From: Melampsora larici-populina 98AG31
Taxonomy: Eukaryota > Basidiomycota > Pucciniomycetes > Pucciniales > Melampsoraceae
Assembly (NCBI RefSeq): GCF_000204055.1
Contig: NW_006768765.1
Coordinates: 3,648,173 to 3,712,172, forward strand
Length of the DNA stretch: 64,000 nt
Direction of reading: 5' to 3'
A program made the translations under genes and the position numbers. Of the stretch, positions 1 through 10,367 are shown piece by piece. The stretch's first letter is position 1. Every line of letters begins with the position of its first letter. The notes under the pieces are model-generated. The model was given only the letters and a program-made list of their open reading frames with translations, did not search any database and was not told the origin of the DNA.

Positions 1-659
1 AGTGTGTGGGTGGAATTCTGTCTAAGGTTGTGATTCCTAAGCATTTGTTAAGCTCTTGTGACATCTGTGATATGAAGATACCTCATCTATTGGACACTAT
101 TGTCTTTGGGATGCCATGTAGTTGCCAGGACTCCTTGACCATGATGTGAGCCAGGTATTCTAACAACCCTGGGCCAGCAACGCGCATGTTGCTTGCCGCG
201 GTGAGGGTGCGCAACAGGGTCCAGGATTTCAGGGTTTTTTCTAACCCGCAACATTTGCTGCTGCGCTGCGGTCCAGGGCCTCAGGCTGCCGGTGTTGCGC
301 GCCGGGTTCTTTTTATGTAAGATATTCCCATTTGGGCAAGGAGGTCACCTTGTTTCACCCTATTTCCATCAATTCGCACCAATCACCAACTAATCTAATC
401 CAAATTGGTAAGAATTTCTAATGACATGCTTGTGTTGAATGGTATAAAATGTCACATTTTTGTTAAGCTGTCAACAAATGTCAGTATACTTTCAAATCTG
501 TTTGATACCTGCAGCTTGGTGATCAGATCATCACTGATATCTGTCCAGATACCAGGTGGTCTTGGTAATGGTAATAATGATCTTTAGGGTTTCTATGTGC
601 TACTTTGTACTCCATCTCTCTACATCACATATGCCTTGACTGATGGCCGACTGAAACTT
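1..659. other. Unassigned region with a GC-rich patch
   Basis: No coding region is recognised. Positions about 176-312 are much richer in G and C than the surroundings and contain partly complementary stretches (GCGCAACA and TGTTGCGC types), so the patch could fold. It resembles in composition the GC-rich blocks at 2590-3110 and 24540-24990, but no shared long word was found. Confidence 0.4.
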
Positions 660-1740
660 TACACATTATTCTGGATCACTTAACATGCCTTTTTTGCCAG
701 TCAGTGAGGTGGGCATTCTTAGGATTCCATCATATTTTTTTCCTTTCAGTTTTGTGATGACAAAGTGGGATATGGTGTTGTTGCCTTCAAGCAATATGTG
801 TATCTTGTGTGAAGACTCATGAATTGAACCATCATAGCCACTCACATAATGATCACTCACAACAGTGGAAATATGGAGGTTATTCTTGAATTTGAATGAT
901 CTCCTAGAACATTGTGGGTAGCTCCAGAAGCAATAAGTAAACAGGTTGGGGTGTGATAGTCTTAAAATTTCTGGCTTGGGAGTTGTGGTGTGGGAACAGT
1001 GAGGTATGAAAAAATAAAAAAGGGTCTTTTTCATCAAAATTTATGATTGCACTAGCTCCTACTTTTCTTAATCCATCCCAATTCTCCTCTTTGCCAAAGG
1101 ATGGCACAACATTCATCCCTGAATACCACCATTTTTTGTGGCTTCAGCTTGACTACTACCCTCCTTCTTATCATGATTGTTATTCAAAGTAGCTCATTGT
1201 GCCTCTGATTCTGCAAGATGATGATTGTAATTGGTCTTCCTCTTCAAGGGTTGGTTGTATTTTCTGTATGGGCAGGTGTTGAAAATGTGTACATGGTGGT
1301 TACAGCAAAAGCAATATCTGGTGTGCATTCATTTAGCTTTCTTCTCATCAGTTAATCAAGTATTGAAAGCTGAAAGACCCATTGAATTCAGGTTGGGAGT
1401 AGACGTGATCAAGGGGTTGGAAGTATCAGCAATTCCTCAGAGATTCCAGGGATTTTGTTATCAATATCAATTGATTACTTGGATATTTGCCCAATTTTAG
1501 TGATTGTCTCCTGAACCATAATCATTGCAACTCACATTTCTTTCTAGTCCTTTTTCAAACTGACCGGCTGACATGGGAACTTCCCAACCTGAGTTTGTTG
1601 CATGTACATTGAATTTGTGGGTATAATCTGCCGCTGTTCCTTTCTGAATTGAGACCCTTGAGGCTTTCTCAGATTTGGGTTTCTTCTTGTCAAAGGACAT
1701 AGCCTTAAAATATTGGATAAGAAATTCATATGTGAGAAGA
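660..1740 (-). pseudogene. Decayed Ty3/Gypsy gag-protease fragment
   Basis: Read on the minus strand, broken frames show, in order, a gag-like helical stretch (about 1700-1540), a CCHC zinc knuckle of exact C-x2-C-x4-H-x4-C spacing (about 1320-1270), and a retroviral-type aspartic protease tail. In the tail a SGYDGS-like motif is followed by FVITKLKGKKYDGILRMP, typical of Ty3/Gypsy protease. Stops and frameshifts separate the pieces, and the reverse transcriptase expected at lower coordinates was not found. It is a dead 5' fragment of a Gypsy element. The order and the knuckle make the family call fair; nothing here suggests function. Confidence 0.6.
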
Positions 1741-1788
1741 TGAGCAGCGGACAGTTTGGGTGGTTTGTGAGTAAAGGCACATCCCTCT

Positions 1789-2171
1789 CACTGCCAGCAT
1801 TAAAGAGGTTCCCAGATGGGAATATGGGTCCTAGTGATCACATTCCCATCCTGCTACTGTTACACAGTTCCATGAATATTTCCTGAGTAGCCATTGTGAT
1901 ATATGTAGTCAATATTTTGAGATGTGTGGCTCAATCTGAACAAAGTTACAGCATGTATTACACATGAACTTCTTATCTAGATGAGCAGAAAACTGAGCGG
2001 ACCTGTATGTAGCTGATAGCTAAGGATTTACTCAGATGTTTGCACATATGTAGTGTATGCTTTATGGCTCAGATGTGCAGTGCAAGATGATTTGATGCAC
2101 CATTCTTCTCTCAATGATATTCCCAGCCTAGGTCATGTTCCGACCAGGGAACATATTTAATGCTGGCAGTG
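1789..2171. mobile_element. 383-bp MITE, CACTG termini, copy 1
   Basis: The element begins CACTGCCAGCATTAAA and ends with its reverse complement; imperfect terminal inverted repeats run for about 27 bp. It is flanked by the 3-bp duplication TCT (1786-1788 and 2172-2174). CACT(A/G) termini plus a 3-bp target duplication are the hallmark of the CACTA (EnSpm/CMC) superfamily. It has no coding capacity. A second copy of identical length lies at 23281-23663 and differs at about ten positions. Confidence 0.9.
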
Positions 2172-2459
2172 TCTGCTACAGTCAACTCTGACATAACCCA
2201 TACCATTTGGCATGGGTTTTGATAGATCATGTGTTATCACAATAGACTCCTGGGCCAAAAAGTGAAAATCATGCACAAAAAAAGTATGGGCTAGGCCAGA
2301 GTATGTGTTACAAGGGGTATGTGTTATATCAGAGTTGTGTACTGATTGCTTGCAGGCCAGAGGCTATCACTGACTTCAAAAGATTCTCAAAAGGATTTCA
2401 AGCAATCCTTTTCCCTGTCATACCACCAAAATTCCAATGTCATCATATGACATACATAC
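2172..2459. other. Short unassigned stretch left of the large inverted repeat
   Basis: No gene is seen. The stretch holds a small imperfect hairpin at about 2198-2217 (CCCATACCA against TGGCATGGG) and ends in a repeat shared with the far side of the large element (listed separately). Confidence 0.4.
2405..2453. repeat. Outer inverted repeat, left copy
   Basis: About 49 bp ending 7 bp before the left CACTG terminus. It is nearly identical, in inverse orientation, to 29216-29263; I count a one-base indel and two or three substitutions. It includes the self-complementary piece GTCATCATATGAC. It may be an older repeat that the large element landed beside, or an outer part of a more complex terminus. 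Confidence 0.75.
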
Positions 2460-2505
2460 CACTGCGTCCACCACCTCCCTTCTTGACGTCGAGAAGGGTA
2501 GAATG
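2460..2505 (+). repeat. Left 46-bp terminal inverted repeat
   Basis: Starts CACTGCGTCC and contains, at 2477-2498, a 22-bp near palindrome around GACGTC (CCCTTCT..GACGTC..AGAAGGG). It matches the reverse complement of 28514-28559 at 45 of 46 positions; the single mismatch is T for C inside the palindrome. Sequence diverges immediately inward of the repeat. Confidence 0.9.
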
Positions 2506-2589
2506 GTTGTAGTTTGGTGAGAGAAAGGTCTTTTCAAAAAAATCATTTCTTCCGCTCATTCAAAACCTTAGCAATCCTAAGCACCCCTA

Positions 2590-3110
2590 AGCAGCCTAAG
2601 CTATTTGAAATCCGGTAAGCTCACACCTGCGCATCAACGTCCCGCCGGATTTTACACCACGGGGGGACTTTGAGTCAGAAATTCGCCTGACATTGTCTGA
2701 GATTGGCCTGCGCAAAAAATGGCCGGTAGACCGACGGTGCGTTAGGGTTAGGCGGCCTGCAGTCGGCCAGACTTCCGCGGGCAAATGTGAGATTGGGCAG
2801 ATCTATAAAGGGTCTGCAGAGCGACAGCGGCCATCCTACAGGCCGCCTGTAGATAGGCGGCTCCAAGCGCGCAGACGCGAGCTGGCCAGTTTGAAAAAAG
2901 GTCTGAAGACCGACTGCGCCCTATCCACAGGCGGCCTGTCTTTGGGCATACTTCTGTCGCGCAAGCGCGAGATGGCCAGGTGGATTTCGAAACAGGATCC
3001 AGGCCTGCAGGCCGGACATCGACGGCCTGCAGCCCTGGATCCTGTTTCCGGCGTAGTCCGACCGGCATTCCGACTGCAGGTGTGCAACAAATCCCCAACA
3101 GACGCACTTC
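2590..3110. repeat. GC-rich subterminal block, left
   Basis: A block far richer in GC than its surroundings, with many copies of short related words such as GGCGGCCTG, GGCCTGCAG, CAGGCGG and AGACGCGAGC in both orientations. It includes an inverted repeat of about 25 bp around 2990-3050 (AACAGGATCCAGG against CCTGGATCCTGTT). It lies between the left terminus and the transposase start. CACTA elements often carry subterminal repeat arrays that bind transposition proteins; that role here is inference. Open frames across it are composition artefacts. Confidence 0.6.
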
Positions 3111-3210
3111 AGCGTTTTTGTTTGGAATTCCACTTCAAACTCACATTGTCGCTACCTCCTCTTCAACTTCACAGCCATCATCTTTCCAATGCACTCAAAC
3201 TGTTCCAATC

Positions 3211-6200
3211 ATGAGTAAGAGTAATCTGCCACAGTGTAAGTCATTTTCCTTGCACATATCAAAGAAGGCTGTATATTTATAATTGGCACTTGCCTCTTCA
3301 TTCCTAACACGCTCTTAGTCATTGTTGAGAAATCCAAGAGTCCATTGAGATATCAATGTGAAGTGTGCCCACTAAGCCGGACTATGAAAACATATTCTGC
3401 TCATGTTGGGACTCAGGCGCACTCACGAGCAGCGGAGCAATTCCTGCTCAGACAAGCAGAAGACAGAGCTCTCCGTCAGCAGTTTCTGCCCCCTATAGAC
3501 ATACCACCTACACCACCAACACCTTACACTACAAGGAAGATAATATTTTCTGGGCAGAAAATTAAATTATTGATACACAAAAATATTGAGAGGCCAGGAG
3601 GAGAGCAAAAAATGAATAAAAATATGCATCTTGTTCGTTGCGTTGAGAACTTCACTCTGCATATTTTTCCGTATTTTTACAGTCCATATTGATAAGTGTA
3701 CTAACAATAAACCTTCACAATCATCCAATTACAACCTGTAACAAGCACTGAAATTTGGCTCATTAGTGTTTAGAGAAACTTTTGATTTCTGAAAATACTC
3801 ATAACTTTTTCAATTCCGGTCCAAAACGCTCGATTTTGGGTGCATTGGTAAGCTGGAATTGTCCTCCAAATAGTTCATAATAGGACCACACAGCATGCTG
3901 GTCTGCTAAAAAAGATATCATCTTTTTTATACATTTGTACATACAGATCCATAGAATGATTGTCATACTAGCTACATAGTTCTTGATCTTATGAAAAATC
4001 GAGAGGAAGAGTTCAGCTTTCTAATGCACTTAAAATCGAGTGTTTTGAGGCAGATTTGACAAAGTTATAGGTGTTTTCAGAAATCAAAAGTTTCTCTAAA
4101 CACTAATGAGCCAAATTTCAGTGCTTGTTACAGGTTGTAATTGGATGATTATGAAGGTTTATTGTTAGTACACTTATCAATACGGACTGTAAAAATATGG
4201 AAAAATATGGAGAGTGAAGCTCTCACCGCAGGGAACAAGATGCATATTTTTATTTATTTTTTGCCCTTCTCCTGGCCTCTCAATATTTTTGTGTATCAAT
4301 AATTTAATTTTCTGCCCAGAAAATATTATATTTCGTGTAGTGTTATGCAATGGACCTGAACCGCTATTTCGAAGACGATGGAAATCATGTGGACTTGCCC
4401 GAACCGTCATCCAACCCACCTTCTCCACTTTTGCTCCTCCAGTCCTTTGGCCAAACCAAAGACATTGAATATGATTCCGATGACTCTGGCTTGCACATGG
4501 ATTTCAATAAGCTTCGTGATGCCTTTGAAGCACTGGAAACCGGAACTGATGATCATGAAGATGAAGCCGCCTATGAGGATCTGCTGGACCTTGAGCTTTC
4601 AGGAATTAGAGCTGAAGAGGCAGCTGATTGGTACCCCTTCAAAAAGAAAGAGGTAACTGGCTGCTCTATATTGCATGACTAGACATTGATTGATTCTTTT
4701 CTATGGTCACAGCATGTGGTAGCTTTGCTCATGATTGGATCAAATAGGAATCTCCTCTCGCGTGTCCAATATCAGCGAATAAGGTCCCTCCTACGTATTC
4801 TGGGAGTCACCCTGCCAGATTGGGGTACTTTGAGGGCACTTGTAAAAAGATTGAAGAAAAAGCTTGGTCTTGACATACGTGAACGGACGAGTCCATGGGG
4901 TAATCCTCTGTTTGGTTTGGATATGAAATCCATCATAAGTAATGTGAGCCTGCTTTCATTAATCAAGCTGTCTACGCCGTAATGATGTAAACAATTTGTG
5001 TTCACAGGAGTTGGCCAACCCCTTAGTCAGCCCATATTTGGTATATGTACCCGAGCTCACCTTGGATGGCCCAATCAACCGTCTATCTCAGTGCGCAAAG
5101 TGGCGTGAAGATTACCCACCCAATCTACGTGTGCAAATGATATCGGTCAACAATTTCCACTTCTACATCTATGAGCCAGTCCAACTGAAAACTCAGCAGC
5201 TCGTAGTGCCTGTTTTTTTCTTCCAACAAGACCATTGTCTGATGGCAAAGTGTCTACCTGCAGTTGTCAAACCGGATCCTTATCATCCAGGGAAACTCAA
5301 AGTGATTATTCCTCATGATTGTTCTTTTGACTCTGACTCGCTCTTCACCATTCCTTGCAAAGACTTCTGGCGAACCTTTGCACACATTGAAATGGAGAAT
5401 GGCCTGCTTTTGAAAAGCATCTCAGGCAATCATATGTATTGTAAGTAGGGTCTAATCTGTCTTAAAATTCTTAGGGTGATTTCATTGTACTGAAAACCTC
5501 CTGGGCCTGGTGATCTACTGGCAGATTCGGCGGAAGAAACTGTACCATCAAATACTATCGAAAACCCATGGCGAGCCAAGGCACAAGGGAAAGTGATCCG
5601 ACATGTACCTCTGGCTCTTTATTTGGACGACACCTCTGGAAATGTGTTGAAAAAGTGGAACAAACACATGTCTATCTACTTCACTCTGGCTGGGTTACCG
5701 TCCAGTCTATCAAATCAGGAATTCAACATCCACTTCCTGGCCACATCCAATTGTGCCACAGCTTTGGAGCTATTTGATCAGGTTGTTGATGATCTAAAGT
5801 AAGGTACTATGGGTTCCAAACAGGTCTACCTGGGTATTAACATGGCCTTCCTTTATGTAGTGATTACGGAACCAATGGATTCTTTGCATATGACCAACAT
5901 CTTGGTGCAGATGTGTTGGTAATGGCTGTATCACTTTTCCACCTTGGTGACTCCCCTATGCATGCAGAAATTTCAAATACTCTCAACCCTGCGAACACCC
6001 TGACTCCATGTCGTATGTGTGATCTACACGTGGCTAAGCAGGCCAACAAACAATCTGACAATTTTGTCAGAGACTTCCTTGGCCTAGATGAAGATGGAGA
6101 GAAGGTATGACTCCATTCCTATGTTGGGCCACAATCTCATGCTGATTACACACTATAGTCCCTACTGCCTGGCCGCGATTGGGACCAGACTAGACGGTGG

Positions 6201-8075
6201 ACTAAGGAAATTTGGAACACCTCTCAAAAGCGCAACACCAAGACTCGAGTAGAGAAGATGAGCCGTGACTTTGGAGTTCGCGATCCTATGAACGAAGTTT
6301 TCCAGAAAAAGGTTCAAGTAGCACACGAGTGTCTTCCTACATCTGACGTCGAGAAACTCTGTCAAGACATCGAGGAAGAACATGGTGAACATATCTTCAA
6401 TCCTATGTTGAGACTCAAAGGTGATGATGTCTTAACATAATACATCTGCAGTTGATATAAGCTGAGGTCTTTTCTTATGTTGGTAGGCTTTGATGGTCAC
6501 AAAGACACTCCAGTTGAGGTTCTCCGTGTGGCACTTTTGGGTACCACAAAGTATCTTTTCCGCGACACGATGAAGGAGCTGGGGAATATCAAGGCCGGCT
6601 CCAAAACCTACAACAATCTTTCAGGTCGATGGAGATCCTTCAATACCAGCGGATTAAAGATGGCACCCATTCAACCAAACACAATGATTACTTACTATCA
6701 GAGCCTGGTCGGTAAGGAGTTCCGAACGGTTTTACAGACCGTCCCATTTGTGCTTTTCAAACACCTTTCCGAGGAAAAACGCGAAATGTGGACATCTCTT
6801 TGTCTTCTAGGATCTTATATATTTCAGACAGAAATACCAAACATGGAATCCTATCTAGCCAAACTGGACATCGCCATATCCAGATTTCTCAAAAATTTGG
6901 TGGCCCTCAATGCTCGCTGGGTCAACAAGCCCAAGTTTCACATGCTTGTTCACCTACAAGACTCGATTCGTAGGTTTGGACCGGCCTGTTTATTTGCAAC
7001 TGAAAAACTGGAATCTTTCAATGGGATCACTCAACACAAATCCATCCATTCAAACCATCAAAGCCCGGGGCAAGACATAGCAAACACATCAAACACTCAA
7101 GTGTTGATGAGGATGTTCGTCTCCGGTTCTTCCTTTTTTGACAAGGATCTGCAAGCTCGGGTATCTAGTGCCCCACAATTGAAATCATTATTACTGCAAG
7201 TGCCTGAGTTGTTTCAAGCAATGGGACTGGACACGTCTTTGGGCAACATTTCAAACTACTCCATTGGCCGTGAGCAAGCAGTTCACATTTGTTTGTGTCC
7301 CTTAATCCTACTAACTGCCTTGTGTTTCACAGCATTGTGCAAGTTCCAATTGGTTGCACCTCCTTGCATACCAATGATTGTGGACCGTCAAAAGTTACGA
7401 CAGTACGAAAGTGTGAAGCTAATTGGGCATCACCAGGTGGAAATAAACGACTTTGTCTTGGTAACATTTGATCCAATTGATATAATCCAGTCGCAGGTAT
7501 TGATTTAAATGTGGTGTCTTACAGGTTAACTCCCCGCTGCAAGTGGGACGTGTCCAATCAATTTGGAAGCTCGAGGGTGTCTCTGATACTCGCACTCATC
7601 TTGTCCTCAAAATCTGTGAAAAGGGGCCAATCAATCACTGCTATGGCATGCGGGAAGTCAAAGTAACTGAGGAAATTACACTCATCAATGTCAAAGTAAG
7701 TTTGAGAGAGTTATATTTCAAGTAGGCATACATATTGTATTGACATTTGGCAACCAGGATATTGTGTGCTTGCTGAATATGCAACATAACTGCCATGATT
7801 CACTTTGTAACTTGGCCAAAAACCACCTTAAAAGGATTGAGAGAAGGCTTACCACCATTGGTCTGTGGGGGGTTGACCATGTGGAATCAAATTCCTTCAT
7901 CCTCAATGCCGGCGCCCATTACAATGGAAATGTACATTGTCAAATTTCAGATCTTCAGCTCTCCGCTGTGTCCCCTCAACTTTGGGAGAAGGCCATCAAA
8001 CAAGGACTCACCACATGGAAAGCTGAACCACGTCCAGCAACCAAAGGTAATAATATTATTACTGCGGACCATTGA
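3211..8075 (+). CDS. Spliced DDE transposase (CACTA/EnSpm- or KDZ-like)
   Basis: Twelve exons: 3211-3235, 3319-3526, 4346-4652, 4713-4943, 5008-5440, 5525-5798, 5861-6104, 6159-6420, 6487-7269, 7333-7460, 7525-7695, 7758-8075. They sum to 3384 nt, exactly 1128 codons including the stop. An N-terminal C-x2-C-x11-H-x5-H finger lies near residues 22-42. The core carries conserved basidiomycete transposase blocks: INRLSQCAKW, LYLDDTSGN, LGDSPMHAE, CRMC, LKGFDGHKDTPVEVL and KPKFHMLVH followed by TEKLESFNG. Aspartates of YLDD and GDS with the glutamate of TEKLE are plausible DDE residues. Start chosen at the first ATG whose 25-nt exon splices in frame. An 816-bp MITE sits in the second exon; without it the frame is open. 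No nonsense codon was found. The superfamily name is inferred from CACTG termini and could be KDZ or Plavaka. Confidence 0.75.
3527..4342. mobile_element. 816-bp fold-back CACTA MITE inside the transposase exon
   Basis: It begins CACTACAAGGAAGATAATAT and ends in the matching inverted sequence, flanked by the 3-bp duplication TTA (3524-3526 and 4343-4345). The arms stay complementary for about 260 bp with high identity and then more loosely to about 350 bp each, so nearly the whole element is one hairpin. Apparent proteins in both directions across the arms are mirror images of one another. A transcript would form a long double-stranded RNA. CACTA termini with a 3-bp duplication place it in the CACTA group. 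Confidence 0.92.
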
Positions 8076-8513
8076 TACCAAGGTAATAATATTATCAATG
8101 CGGACCATTAATAATGGTACATATTCATAATGTTATTCAGCTGTTGATGTTGAAAGACACCACCACATGTTTTTTGCAAAGATAAAAATATAATGTACTT
8201 GAGCCATCAAAATCACCAACTTGGTCAAAAACTAATATATCACCACATGCGCACTAAAAATTCCCCAATTTGTAATTTCCGCAAAAAAAATTGACAAAGT
8301 GATAATCCTACTGCTAAAACCAAACTTATACCCAAATCTTTCTGCATACATTCTACACCAGGCTGCGCCTTAAACACTCGCCAGACTCCTTTGGGCCTTA
8401 TGTCTCGACCGATTGATTGGCTAATGCGAGAAGAGAGTAAACAAGGTCAATAAACCCCAGCCAAGTAAGACGTAAGATTGAGATATACCCACAGGACTCG
8501 CCGTACCTGAACG
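8076..8513. other. Gap between convergent genes
   Basis: Holds a short tandem duplication at about 8045-8107 (two copies of a GGTAATAATATTAT...GCGGACCATT unit) that begins at the transposase stop region. Further minus-strand sequence with splice-like signals follows and may be the 3' end of the neighbouring gene. Nothing else is recognised. Confidence 0.35.
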
Positions 8514-9051
8514 TCATGTCCTGACATGGTTCACGGGAGGTGGAAACCGTCTCAAACCTTGGGTACTGATGGTGAGTAGGGATCAGTACGTTTCCTACTC
8601 ACAAGGTTTGAGATTGATACAGTAGATACTCACCGTCCAAGGCGTGATACCAGTTGACCCACATGACAGCGTCGTGAGCGCACGAGGCCATCTGAACCAA
8701 CGGAAGGACATTGGGATGAACCGTGGCACATATGATGGCCAAAAGGACCTCGTCCGCAAGCGCTTCATGCAGTGACGAGATGTGCAATTTGGATTCATAC
8801 AAGTACACAGGATTACGAGTGAATCGCCGATATTCTTCATTAACCCAGTAGAGCCAGCTCGCGTAATTGGAACCATTACGTTTTAAGCGAGGCATGGTGT
8901 TGGCGTGTTGTTCCATGTTCTCGTGATCCATATAAACGAGCATGTGATCATATTCTTCAAGATGATGTCCTTGATCATAGAGTAACTCTAACGTCGCCAC
9001 CATGGATGATGACAATCGCGGCGGTTCAATTAGGGCGCGTACCATCTTCAT
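8514..9051 (-). CDS. Small gag-like accessory protein (uncertain)
   Basis: The main exon on the minus strand runs 9051-8634 and is open to residue 139. A weak but frame-compatible intron (8633-8558) joins it to a short last exon ending in TGA at 8514, giving about 153 aa; the acceptor AAG is poor, so the C-terminus is unsure. An upstream start at 9129 is possible. The protein has a KRNGSNYASWLYWVNEEYRR motif followed by helices. That pattern loosely recalls the N-terminal Gag fold of Copia elements (UBN2 type), where a G-x-NY-xx-W block opens the domain. No knuckle, protease or polymerase follows, so it is a stand-alone gene, downstream of and co-oriented with the SAM-like gene. Function unknown. 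Confidence 0.45.
8551..8612. repeat. Interlocked inverted repeats with pseudoknot order
   Basis: Three perfect stem pairs interleave in 62 bp. A is CTCAAACCTT (8551-8560) with AAGGTTTGAG (8603-8612). B is GTACTGAT (8563-8570) with ATCAGTAC (8582-8589). C is GTGAGTAGG (8572-8580) with CCTACTCAC (8594-8602). The order A-B-C-B'-C'-A' allows either the B or the C hairpin, or both as a pseudoknot, inside the closing A stem. It overlaps the proposed intron of the gag-like gene. Confidence 0.8.
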
Positions 9052-9129
9052 TGGGCTAGGACAACGATAACAAATGGGATGGAAGGGAATGTAAGGAAAG
9101 GGCCGAGATATGAGGCAATTGACGTTCAA

Positions 9130-9451
9130 AGGCCTTTATGTAAGGACGCGTAATGGCCATCATATCTTTCCGATAAGGTGGCCACAATTGTTTCCATATC
9201 GGAACAAATTGATATGGAAAGGATTGTTTTGGCAAACAATCCTGTCCGATATGGTTGGCAGCGAGGCAATCGGAATGAATGGAGTCTCTCTCATTACACT
9301 CGTTGCACATATGACACGATATCGCCATATGTGCAGTGTTTGAAACTATATAAAGTAATTGTAGATCTGAAGCATTAAACGCGATATCCAGTATACGAAT
9401 CGACGTGTTACATATCAAAACAACAACAAAGGAATGGGGGTATGAACGCCT
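9130..9451. repeat. Hairpin-rich spacer between two minus-strand genes
   Basis: Two compact structures are seen. At 9194-9254 a 10-bp outer stem (CCATATCGGA with TCCGATATGG) encloses a 10-bp inner hairpin (AGGATTGTTT-TGGC-AAACAATCCT). At 9305-9334 GCACATATG pairs with CATATGTGC. No gene is supported; the open frames across the spacer are shadows of the symmetry. Confidence 0.7.
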
Positions 9452-10137
9452 TCATGCCCCCTTCTGAACGTGGAATTGATAGAACATGACCGTGTGAACC
9501 ATTATTCGAGCGCATGTCCCCACAGATATCCCCCATTTACGCAGCTGATCCTTATTCACATAATCCACAAATAAGAATAAATCAAAATGATTAACCCCGT
9601 TTCCCTGAAGTATTGGAAGTACATTGTCGATCTTGTCTTCGTCCAAACATGCGAAACGAAGATAATCTTCCAAGGTAGTTTTGGCCATGATACGGCGCAG
9701 ACTAGCGAACATCACATAGCCACCATCTATGGGTAATTCTACATAGACATATGAAGTCAGGCACTGGGTGTAGGCCGTTGAAATCTGATCAAATAAGTGC
9801 GGCTTATGTATTGCCTCAATGGCATTGCGGGTAATGGTGACCTCTGCGTCACCCATCCCAGGTTCGGCAGGTGGATTTTCGTCGTCCTCTTGCGTAGGCG
9901 CTAGTTTGTCCAATTGCGAAGTCTCCATGGACGCCGGAGGTTCCAGGCATATCGGAGAGACATAATCCGATGACTCTGCATCACTGACCCCCAAACAAAA
10001 ACAATGAACAAGATCAGCATAACGGTTGGTACGTTGTGATTCAACGAAACCTATACTCACGAGGCCATAGCAAACCCAAGGGCAAATTCGCGCTTGCGCT
10101 TCCCAGCTGGTTCGGTGTGAGAGTTGGATTGTGACAT
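9452..10137 (-). CDS. SAM-like domain accessory protein
   Basis: Two exons, 10137-10061 and 9983-9452, with a 77-nt GTGAGT...CAG intron; the total of 609 nt gives exactly 202 aa. Residues about 12-17 form a basic patch (GKRKRE) that could be a nuclear signal. The middle is acidic and Pro-rich. The C-terminal 70 residues, from TLEDYLRFACLDEDK to the end, look like a sterile-alpha-motif-like helical bundle, ending in KWGIS-type and helical segments. A related C-terminal domain ends the decayed gene at 59130-60966. SAM-like domains usually mediate self-association or protein/nucleic-acid binding. It is divergent from the 565-aa gene with 230 bp between start codons, so they may share a promoter. 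Role in transposition is inference. Confidence 0.65.
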
Positions 10138-10367
10138 TGATGCGAGGGAGAAGAGAAACAAGGGGGAATTTCGATTAAGCAGGTGAAATCGAATTTCACG
10201 CACAGCGCAAGGTCGCAGCGTGGGTGAAAATTTTCAAACTGTGGCGCAAAATGCAAACCATTTTTTTGCGCCCCCGGCAAGCTCAACCTTTGTTTCTTGC
10301 GCTTGCAAGCATCATCGCACATCCAAAAATCATCGCCGGCCAAATCCCAACTGGCTGCTCTTTCGAC
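10138..10367. promoter_or_regulatory. Putative bidirectional promoter
   Basis: This 230-bp gap separates the start codons of two divergent genes, the 202-aa SAM-like protein (minus) and the 565-aa protein (plus). It contains C- and A-rich runs and several GCGCAAG/CTTGCGC words, including AAACTGTGGCGCAAAATGC near 10238. Promoter function follows only from the gene order. Confidence 0.45.

Noticed and set aside
176..312. GC-rich patch as a tRNA or structured RNA
   Set aside because: Complementary words do not form a recognisable tRNA or known RNA fold.
2693..3214. 173-codon open frame and several overlapping frames on both strands
   Set aside because: All lie in a GC-rich repeat block with overlapping open frames on both strands; no domain and no splice logic.
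8045..8107. Two-copy GGTAATAATATTAT repeat as a CRISPR-like array or regulatory repeat
   Set aside because: Only two adjacent units at a transposase stop; simple local duplication.
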